A DNA stretch of 10,690 nucleotides from an uncultured Litorilinea sp. (lineage in GTDB: Bacteria > Chloroflexota > Anaerolineae > Caldilineales > Caldilineaceae), in NCBI GenBank assembly GCA_937922105.1, contig CAKZVN010000181.1, positions 1 through 10,690 of the forward strand. The letters are read 5' to 3'. The notes below the pieces were generated by a model that was given only the letters and a program-made list of their open reading frames with translations, did no database searches and was not told where the DNA came from. The position numbers were made by a program, and so were the translations under genes. The first letter of the stretch is position 1; each line of letters starts with the position of its first letter. Positions 5,097 to 10,690 of this stretch are shown here, in pieces.

Positions 5097-6080
5097 CTAG
5101 TTGACCGGCGCGGTCAAGTAGCGATAGAGCGCAGCCAGGTCGTCGTCGGTGAGGCGTGACGCGATCTTCCACGGCATAGTCTCCGGGAAGGCCACACCGT
5201 TGGGCTTGACGCCGGTGCGCATCATGGTGAAGAACTGTTCTTGGCTCAACGTCCCTACCAGCGGTCGCGGGTTGGGAACCGCCGGGCTGACCGAGGTGGC
5301 AGGGGAACCGGCGGCGTCGGGACCGTGACAGCCGCGACACTCGGCGTAGGTCGCGACATACTTGCCGTACTCCGCCGTCACCCCGGCAGGCGGCGCCGCG
5401 ACCACCGCCGGCGCAGGCGCGGAGGGCGGGCCGAACATCCCGGCGCCGAACATCACCGCGCCCAGGAAGCTCAAGCGGTCGCCCGTGGGGCCGGGGGTCG
5501 GCGCGGGCGGCAGGCTGCGCAGATAGGCGATGATGGCCTCCAGGTCCTCGTTGCTCAGTTGGTTGTACGGCAAGAACGCCATGAAGGCCAGCCGGTCGCC
5601 CTGCTGATCAATGCTGTTGCGCAAGACGCGAAAGAGTTCGCCGTCGCTATAGCTCGCCAGCTTGCCGCCCGGCGTCAAGTTCTCGGCGACCATATCCCCC
5701 ACAAAGCCGAACCCTTCTGCCACCGCGATGTTCCAACCGCCGCTGAGCGGGTGCTGCTCGGTGGGGCGACCGTCCGGCCCCACCGGGCTGTGGCAGCCGA
5801 TACATGACAAGTTGACCAGATAGTCGCCGCGTGCGATCTGTGCGGGCGTCGCGGCGACCTTGAGATCGGGCGCGGGCGCGGCGCCGGGCGAGTAGGTCAT
5901 GCGCAGACCATTGCCGCCGAAAAACGCAATCGCGGCCAATATCAGCGTGAGCAACCCCGCACCCACGCCCCCGGCAATCTTGACCCAGAGCTTGCGATTG
6001 CGCACCGCGGCTACAGTCAGCCAGGCGCACAAGAGCGCGAGCAGGACAACGACCAACAAAATCAGCAGATTAGCAGTCAT
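5097..6080 (-). CDS. Membrane-anchored diheme cytochrome c
   Basis: A 327-residue protein with two N-terminal hydrophobic helices (about 4-25 and 35-54) followed by two cytochrome c domains on the outer face. Heme 1 is at CIGCH (93-97) with M167 (AFMAFLPYNQLSNEDL) the likely sixth ligand. Heme 2 is at CRGCH (248-252) with M302 (ETMPWKIASRLTDDDL) as likely ligand. Each domain ends with the typical helix (LEAIIAYLRSL; LAALYRYL). A Pro/Ala-rich linker (about 191-233) joins them. The frame extends 18 codons upstream, but the start at 6080 is preferred because AGGGAG precedes it and the membrane helix follows directly. It resembles diheme cytochromes of alcohol-dehydrogenase or thiosulfate-oxidising chains, but no dehydrogenase lies nearby. 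The partner is most likely the cupredoxin encoded 16 bp downstream. Confidence 0.9.
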   Translation of the reverse strand: MTANLLILLVVVLLALLCAWLTVAAVRNRKLWVKIAGGVGAGLLTLILAAIAFFGGNGLRMTYSPGAAPAPDLKVAATPAQIARGDYLVNLSCIGCHSPVGPDGRPTEQHPLSGGWNIAVAEGFGFVGDMVAENLTPGGKLASYSDGELFRVLRNSIDQQGDRLAFMAFLPYNQLSNEDLEAIIAYLRSLPPAPTPGPTGDRLSFLGAVMFGAGMFGPPSAPAPAVVAAPPAGVTAEYGKYVATYAECRGCHGPDAAGSPATSVSPAVPNPRPLVGTLSQEQFFTMMRTGVKPNGVAFPETMPWKIASRLTDDDLAALYRYLTAPVN

Positions 6081-6114
6081 GACGTGACTCTCCCTATGGA
6101 TGCGATCTAGCCAT

Positions 6115-6135
6115 GTTGGCAAGGTGGTTGGCAAG
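6115..6135. repeat. 9-bp direct repeat before the cytochrome gene
   Basis: GTTGGCAAG occurs at 6115-6123 and 6127-6135 (period 12) in the 67-bp space between the Rid stop and the cytochrome start. It could be a paired regulator site about one helical turn apart. No clear promoter hexamers were found beside it. Confidence 0.4.
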
Positions 6136-6147
6136 GGGCAGACAGCT

Positions 6148-6543
6148 TCAACGGACCGCGGTTGCTTCGATCTCGACCATCATCTCCGGAAAGGCCAACC
6201 GCGCTACCCCCAACAAGGAACCTGTGTGACGACATCCCCCTTCCGTGAGCGGCACGATGAACGCGTCATAGTGCTCCAGGAAGCGGTCTACATCGGTGGT
6301 GTAGATGTTCAGACGTACGATGTCGGCCAAGTCGAAGCTCGCCGCTTGCAGCAACGTGGTCAGATTTTCCACAGCCAACACGATTTGACCGCGCATGTCC
6401 CCGGCATGGACGGCCATGCCGTTTGCGGCGTCGGCGGCTTGCCCAGAACAGTAAAGCGTGCGCTGCACGTTGCTAACCTCGTTGGCCTGCACATAGCCGA
6501 AGTCATCCTGCCAAGTCCACGGGTTGATAATGCGACGTCTCAT
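6148..6543 (-). CDS. Rid-family protein (RidA/YjgF superfamily) lacking the catalytic arginine
   Basis: A 131-residue single-domain member of the YjgF/YER057c/UK114 superfamily, normal in length. Typical segments are TLYCSGQAA (29-37), GDMRGQIVLAVENLTTLLQAAS (48-69), DIVRLNIYTTDVDRFLEHY and the C-terminal VARLAFPEMMVEIEATAV. RidA proper hydrolyses reactive 2-aminoacrylate and related enamines with an arginine (R105 in E. coli) just before its S-C-V-E-V-A-R-L stretch. Here the aligned stretch reads GSLLGVARL, putting G108 at that place, though R105 of this protein lies three residues earlier. It therefore fits the Rid subgroups without proven imine deaminase activity, and its substrate is unknown. 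A strong AGGAGG with 8-base spacing fixes the start. It lies between the membrane-protein gene and the cytochrome gene on the same strand. Confidence 0.9.
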   Translation of the reverse strand: MRRRIINPWTWQDDFGYVQANEVSNVQRTLYCSGQAADAANGMAVHAGDMRGQIVLAVENLTTLLQAASFDLADIVRLNIYTTDVDRFLEHYDAFIVPLTEGGCRHTGSLLGVARLAFPEMMVEIEATAVR

Positions 6544-6598
6544 CGATTTCTCCTCCTAAGCGGGCCGGTATGGAAACGCCTAGATTCCTGTCACGCCG

Positions 6599-6649
6599 TA
6601 GGTCCCCACCTTCCTGGAACATCGCAGCTTCCAGGAAGGTGGAGACCTA
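6599..6649. repeat. Large stem-loop with 21-bp arms, possible dispersed palindromic element
   Basis: Arms 6599-6619 and 6629-6649 are inverted repeats with 20 of 21 positions complementary and a 9-base loop (CATCGCAGC). The single mismatch becomes a G-U wobble in RNA made from the - strand, so the stem is fully paired in that transcript. It begins 5 bases after the stop codon of the membrane-protein gene and ends 55 bases before the Rid start. No T run follows on either strand, so it is not a standard intrinsic terminator. It may block 3' exonucleases, partly uncouple the two genes, or be a REP-like mobile palindrome. Confidence 0.75.
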
Positions 6650-6654
6650 GGGGG

Positions 6655-7212
6655 TCAAGCGGTGATGCGTCCGGTCGATTGGACGCTAAAGAAACGAAAC
6701 GCCATCCAAAGCAGCCACACCACATAGACGAGACCCAGCACCAAGTTGGCGATCCCCGCAAGATTCGTCGCGCCCATCGCCATGAAGGGCGCCGCGAAGA
6801 CTGCGAGCGCAGCCATGACAAAGAGCAGATAGTTGCTCGCCCGCGGAACCCAGGCGTTGCGTAACCCGGCAAGACCCAACAGAAGCGCCCCGGCGCCCCA
6901 GGCTACCGTCAGGGCGATCACCAGCGGATTGGTCATGTCGGTGGCATCAATGAACAGGCTGGCGATGGTAGCCACCACCAAGATCACCAACGCCGACACC
7001 ACCAGTGCGGTGGCGTTGCGGCGCAGCACAATGTAGAGCGCATAGAGCGGTACCAAGAACAAAACCGAACTGACTTGATAGAGGAGTGAGGCGAGCGCAG
7101 GCGGCACGCCTTGCGGGTCCGCGCCCATCCAGGCGATCATGGAAGCGATATAAAGCAAGACGGAGAGGACGGCGGCGATGCCGCTGTAGCGAAAGAGTGT
7201 CTGGTGATCCAT
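6655..7212 (-). CDS. Six-helix membrane protein of unknown function
   Basis: A 185-residue integral membrane protein. Hydrophobic helices are seen at about 10-29, 42-63, 68-88, 96-116, 126-146 and 150-173, with short polar loops and an Arg/Lys-poor interior. The start at 7212 is preferred to the open frame 16 codons upstream because AAGGAG lies 7 bases before it and the upstream residues are low-complexity. No catalytic or transport motif is visible, and I cannot name the family with confidence; a DUF4386-like membrane family is possible. It follows the 74-residue gene by 60 bp on the same strand, and a strong stem-loop follows its stop codon. Confidence 0.85.
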   Translation of the reverse strand: MDHQTLFRYSGIAAVLSVLLYIASMIAWMGADPQGVPPALASLLYQVSSVLFLVPLYALYIVLRRNATALVVSALVILVVATIASLFIDATDMTNPLVIALTVAWGAGALLLGLAGLRNAWVPRASNYLLFVMAALAVFAAPFMAMGATNLAGIANLVLGLVYVVWLLWMAFRFFSVQSTGRITA

Positions 7213-7272
7213 GCTTCGGCTCCTTGTCTGTGCGTGCATGTGAACGTGTGTGAGCGACAAACGTGAGCGTAT

Positions 7273-7497
7273 CTACGCGGCGTCGGGTGATTCGCCGGCA
7301 GGCGGCGCATTCATCCAGCGCAACAAGAAAGTGAGCAAGTCGCCTGCTTCGGCAAAGCCATAGCACCGCTCCGTGTGCGGGTCCAGCAGGCTCAAGCGCC
7401 AGACCGGCGGCGCATTGGGGAGTGCGCTCCCTTCTTGCCAAAGGCTGAGGATAAACTGTGTGCGGCGCATGGTTCGTCGGTGTTCCTCCTGGTCCAT
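7273..7497 (-). CDS. Small soluble protein of unknown function, 74 residues
   Basis: A short acidic-to-neutral protein without signal or membrane segment. It has two recognisable blocks: TQFILSLWQEG (13-23) and VWRLSLLDPHTERCYGFAEAGDLLTFLLRWM. This pattern of a strand, a WR-strand, an aromatic turn and a final leucine-rich helix recurs in small proteins near regulators in Chloroflexota as I remember them, so it is probably real despite its size. The first ATG (7497) has AGGAG 9 bases upstream; the second (7470) has AGGAGG but 14 bases away. It is divergent from the BTAD regulator gene across 94 bp. Function unknown; an accessory or regulated partner of that regulator is only a guess. Confidence 0.68.
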   Translation of the reverse strand: MDQEEHRRTMRRTQFILSLWQEGSALPNAPPVWRLSLLDPHTERCYGFAEAGDLLTFLLRWMNAPPAGESPDAA

Positions 7498-7591
7498 TCC
7501 GTTGCGCTCCTCTCGCCTTTTTGCGGGACCTGTGCTACTGTTGGGTCAGCATAGCGAAACGACATTTGGAAATCATTTATCGGAGCGCGCG
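7498..7591. promoter_or_regulatory. Divergent intergenic region between the small-protein gene and the BTAD regulator gene
   Basis: These 94 bp must hold the promoters for both divergent genes. The part at 7561-7581 is distinctly AT-rich compared with the surroundings. I could not settle on convincing -35/-10 pairs for either direction. The only firm sites are the ribosome binding sites at each end (AGGAG for the - gene, GGAG 6 bases before the ATG at 7592). Confidence 0.4.
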
Positions 7592-10500
7592 ATGACGACC
7601 GGCTTGCAAATTCGGTTGTTGGGCGGCTTGCAGATCAGCCTGGACGGCGCCCCGCTCACGGGCTTCCTCTCCGGCAAGATTCCCGCGCTGTTGGCCTATC
7701 TCGCGGTCACCCAACGCGAACACCAGCGCGACGCGCTGGCGACCCTGTTCTGGGGCGAGATGGGCGACGAAGCCGCGGCCAACAATTTGCGCCAGGCCCT
7801 CAGCAATCTGCGCAAACTGGTGGAGCCGTATCTGCGCATCACGCGGGAAACAGTCGAGTTTCTCCACAACGGCCCACCCGTCAGCCTGGATGTGCTGGAG
7901 TTCGAGCAGGCCATCCACGCGGCCCAGAGCGCCACCCGCCCCGCGCGCGTGGTCGCGCTGCAACGCGCCTGCGACCTTTATCAAGGCGACTTGCTGGCAG
8001 GGGTCGTGTTGCGCGATGCGCCGGACTTCGACGATTGGCTGTTACCCCAGCGTATCCGCCTGCGCGAGCAGGCGTTGCACGCTCTGCATGTATTGGCAGA
8101 CTTGCACTTGGCCCGGGCCGAATATGGTCGCGCCATCGACTGCGCCACGCGGCTCTTGGCGCTGGACGCTTGGCGCGAGGAGGGGCATCGCCAACTCATG
8201 CTGGCGTTGGCCCACAGCGGACGACGCACAGCCGCGTTGGCCCAGTATGCGCGTTGTCGTCGCCTCTTGGCCGACGAATTGGGGGTGGAGCCGGCCCACG
8301 AAACCACCGCGCTGGCCGCGCATATCCGCGCCGCCGGGGCCACGCCGCGCCACAATCTGCCGCCCCAGCCTACGGCCCTGGTCGGGCGCAGCGAGGAACT
8401 GACAGAGATCGCGGCGCGCTTCCTCCAGCCCGACTGTCGTCTGTTGACCGTGGTGGGGGCCGGGGGCATGGGCAAGACGCGCCTGGCCTTGCACGCTGCG
8501 GCCCAAGCGCATCAGCAGGGCCTTTTCTTGGACGGCGTTTTTTTTGTCCCGCTGGGCGGCGCGGCCACACGCGATGCGCTGGCAGTTGCCGTTGCCGATG
8601 CCGTGGGATTCCAATTCTCCGGCAGCCGTGCTGCCTCCGAACAACTCCTTGCCCATCTGCGCGACAAGGAGATACTCCTGCTGCTGGATAACTTCGAGGG
8701 ACTACTGGACGAAGCAGCCTGGCTCGCCCACCTCTTGGAGCGCGCCCCGCAAGTCAAACTCCTGATCACTTCGCGCGAGGCGTTGCAGATTCGCTGGGAG
8801 TGGCAACTGCCCGTGGAGGGTCTGGCTTACCCACCGCCTGGTGCGCACACAGGCGCGGCGGCGTATGACAGCGTGCAGCTCTTTATCGCGCGTGCGACGG
8901 CGGTCTGCCATGACTTTGCGCCGGATGAAGACACCCTTGCCCATGTTGCCGCCATCTGCCGCAGCGTGGACGGTATGCCGCTGGGCATCGAGCTGGCCGC
9001 GGCCCAACTGCGTCACTACAGCTGCGCCGAGATCGCTGCGGCGCTGCGGCGCAACCTCGATTTCCTGGCTGCGACCTATCGCGATCTCGCCCCGCGCCAT
9101 CGTAGCCTGCGCGCTGTTTTTGACACCTCGTGGCAGACGCTCTCCGACGATGCGCAGACCGCATTTGCTGCGCTGGGAACCTTCGCCGGGTCGTTTAGCA
9201 TACACGCCGCCGGCGAGATCGCACGCACGAGTCGCCCCGTGCTCCAGACGCTCGTGGAGAAGTCGCTGCTGCGCCGCGAAGGCGACGACCGCTTTGTGCA
9301 GCATGAAATGGTGCGCCAATATGCCCTGGTCCATCTGGACGCCATCGTCGCACAGCGTCTGCGCGCCGCACATTGCCGCTATTACTGCGCGCTGGTCGCG
9401 GCCCAGACACCCCATCTCCGCGGCGCACGCCAACAAGAGGCCTTGCGCCTCCTCGCCCAGGATTGGGGTAACGTGCGCGCGGCCTGGGACACTGCGCTGC
9501 TGCAACAACGCTGGGACATCTTGCATTCCGCGCTGGACGGCATCTTCCACTACTTCATGGTGCGCGGCCGCTTCCTGGAAGGGCTGGAACTGTTGCACGC
9601 GGCACGGCAGACGTTGGAATCCACCGAGCATGACCCAACCGGCGGCGCGCGCCGTGTGCTGGCCCATCTCTTGACGCGCGAAGCGCGCCTGCTCAGCATG
9701 GTATCGCGCTATGAGGAATCCAAAACCCTCCTACTCCAGACCTACCCCATCCTACAGGAATTACACGACGTCGAGGGCATCGCCACCGCCCAGGTCTATT
9801 TGGGCGCGGCCCTGGCGTCGCTGGGCGAATACGAAACCGCGCGGCATTATCTGGAGGAGGGGCTTGCGCGGCGGCGCACGTTGGCGGACAATTGGGGGCA
9901 GGCCGTCTGTTATCTGGAACTGGCGGGGCTGGCGTATCACCGCGGGGAGTTCGCCCAGGCCCAGGGCTATTGCGAAGAGGGGCTGCGCCATGCCGCCACA
10001 GCAGGCGACCCGGAGATCACCGCCCACCTGCTGACCGCCGCCAGCATCCTGGCGCGCCAGCAGGGCGACTTCACCCAGGCGCGCGCCTATGTCACCCGCA
10101 GCCTCGCCATGTATGAGGCGTTGGACGATGCCTATGGGATTATCCAAGCGCTGCTTACCTTAGGCGGCCTAGCCATCGCCCAACAGCTCTATGCCGACGC
10201 GCGTCCCTATTTCCTACGCGCCGTGGAGGCAAGCTATGCCCTGGGCTTTCTCTCCGGCGCGGCAGACAGCCACTGTCGCTTAGGGCAGATTGCCGTGGCC
10301 CTGCACGACGATGCCGAGGGAGTTAAGCAACTGGAGGCCGCGCTGCGCATCGCCTGTGAGATTCAGGAAGCGCCGCTGCTGCTGGATACCCTCTACACCG
10401 TGACCCTTTTCGGCTTGCACCACCATGCAGCAGAGGCGGCCCCGCTGATCGACTGGATCCTGGCCCAGTCCGAGCTAGACGCACAACGGCGCGCGGACCT

Positions 10501-10630
10501 GGTCGCCGCGCGCGCGGCGCACTTCGCGTTAGTATCGAACGCCGTTGCCCCCAGCAAACAGGCGGCCCTGGACCTGGCGCGGAGACTGCTCCACCGCCAC
10601 GCTGCCGACCGCCAACACGCCGGCCTGTGA
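7592..10630 (+). CDS. SARP/BTAD-STAND-TPR transcriptional regulator
   Basis: A 1012-residue regulator with AfsR-like architecture. Residues 4-90 are an OmpR-type winged helix (LQIRLLGGLQISLDG, then LATLFWGE and NNLRQALSNLRKLV). Residues about 95-245 are the helical BTAD domain (SLDVLEFEQAI, LYQGDLLAGV, RLLADELGVEP). Residues about 265-480 are a STAND/NB-ARC ATPase with Walker A GAGGMGKT (289-296), Walker B ILLLLDNFE (D366), LITSRE (391-396) and GMPLGIELAAA (461-471). The rest, about 620-1000, is TPR-like helical hairpins with repeated AxxYLEEGL-type units. The model for the family is that a ligand or protein binds the TPR part, ATP exchange drives assembly, and the N-terminus binds repeats in promoters. 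The frame is open 73 codons upstream, but the ATG at 7592 has GGAG 6 bases before it and starts the winged helix correctly. Targets are unknown; the divergent - strand cluster is the nearest candidate. Confidence 0.92.
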   Translation: MTTGLQIRLLGGLQISLDGAPLTGFLSGKIPALLAYLAVTQREHQRDALATLFWGEMGDEAAANNLRQALSNLRKLVEPYLRITRETVEFLHNGPPVSLDVLEFEQAIHAAQSATRPARVVALQRACDLYQGDLLAGVVLRDAPDFDDWLLPQRIRLREQALHALHVLADLHLARAEYGRAIDCATRLLALDAWREEGHRQLMLALAHSGRRTAALAQYARCRRLLADELGVEPAHETTALAAHIRAAGATPRHNLPPQPTALVGRSEELTEIAARFLQPDCRLLTVVGAGGMGKTRLALHAAAQAHQQGLFLDGVFFVPLGGAATRDALAVAVADAVGFQFSGSRAASEQLLAHLRDKEILLLLDNFEGLLDEAAWLAHLLERAPQVKLLITSREALQIRWEWQLPVEGLAYPPPGAHTGAAAYDSVQLFIARATAVCHDFAPDEDTLAHVAAICRSVDGMPLGIELAAAQLRHYSCAEIAAALRRNLDFLAATYRDLAPRHRSLRAVFDTSWQTLSDDAQTAFAALGTFAGSFSIHAAGEIARTSRPVLQTLVEKSLLRREGDDRFVQHEMVRQYALVHLDAIVAQRLRAAHCRYYCALVAAQTPHLRGARQQEALRLLAQDWGNVRAAWDTALLQQRWDILHSALDGIFHYFMVRGRFLEGLELLHAARQTLESTEHDPTGGARRVLAHLLTREARLLSMVSRYEESKTLLLQTYPILQELHDVEGIATAQVYLGAALASLGEYETARHYLEEGLARRRTLADNWGQAVCYLELAGLAYHRGEFAQAQGYCEEGLRHAATAGDPEITAHLLTAASILARQQGDFTQARAYVTRSLAMYEALDDAYGIIQALLTLGGLAIAQQLYADARPYFLRAVEASYALGFLSGAADSHCRLGQIAVALHDDAEGVKQLEAALRIACEIQEAPLLLDTLYTVTLFGLHHHAAEAAPLIDWILAQSELDAQRRADLVAARAAHFALVSNAVAPSKQAALDLARRLLHRHAADRQHAGL

Positions 10631-10633
10631 GCG

Positions 10634-10690
10634 ATGCGCCGCCAACCCGGTGTCCCGATTGCGTTTTGGCGGGTGCAGATTTATGATGCA
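10634..10690 (+). CDS. Possible start of a further gene, truncated by the window edge
   Basis: An ATG at 10634, 3 bases after the regulator stop codon, opens a frame of 19 codons to the window end reading MRRQPGVPIAFWRVQIYDA. There is no clear ribosome binding site, so it would depend on coupling to the regulator. Its FWRVQIYD resembles VWRLSLLD of the 74-residue protein on the other side of the regulator. Too short to be sure it is coding. Confidence 0.35.
   Translation, partial: MRRQPGVPIAFWRVQIYDA

Noticed and set aside
7373..7591. Upstream in-frame extension of the regulator gene by 73 codons
   Set aside because: The extension overlaps the divergent small gene, is Arg/Ser-rich low-quality sequence, and the ATG at 7592 has a good ribosome binding site and begins the winged helix correctly.
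8702..9667. Open frame of 321 codons on the - strand inside the regulator gene
   Set aside because: GC-rich third positions create long antisense frames; the + strand carries continuous BTAD, ATPase and TPR signatures through this stretch.

Overview
This is a GC-rich bacterial window, most likely from a member of the Chloroflexota. The signs are a type 1 copper protein whose ligand spacing (Cys-x4-His-x4-Met) matches the auracyanins of Chloroflexus, a large SARP/BTAD-STAND-TPR regulator of a kind common in that phylum, and the mix of housekeeping genes. No rRNA, tRNA or taxon-specific marker is present, so this placement is an inference.

Layout. Positions 1-258 hold the 3' end of a RecD2-type helicase gene, followed by a sugar phosphate isomerase/epimerase gene (394-1170). 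Next comes a compact type II restriction-modification locus on the + strand: a NotI-family endonuclease (1292-2215) overlapping by ATGA a D12-class (Dam-like) adenine methyltransferase (2212-3111). The locus looks less GC-rich than its neighbours. Just upstream lies a perfect CGAAC-N4-GTTCG palindrome, the Gram-positive type LexA/SOS box, with a one-mismatch second copy exactly 32 bp downstream that covers the weak ribosome binding site. A 136-residue protein of unknown function follows (3159-3569).

From 3595 to 7497 every gene is on the - strand. In transcription order they are a 74-residue small protein, a six-helix membrane protein, a Rid-family protein lacking the catalytic arginine, a membrane-anchored diheme cytochrome c, a lipoprotein cupredoxin, ClpS and a NUDIX hydrolase. 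The cytochrome and cupredoxin genes are 16 bp apart and form a probable electron-transfer pair at the outer face of the membrane. ClpS has its own candidate promoter and leads into the NUDIX gene. A near-perfect 21-bp stem-loop separates the membrane-protein gene from the Rid gene.

From 7592 to 10630 a single + strand gene encodes a 1012-residue regulator (winged helix, BTAD, STAND/NB-ARC ATPase, TPR repeats). It is divergent from the small-protein gene. A truncated reading frame at the right edge (10634-10690) carries a short motif resembling that small protein.

Most notable: a NotI-like nuclease paired with an adenine (not cytosine) methyltransferase, and what looks like an SOS-type operator pair in front of this restriction-modification operon.
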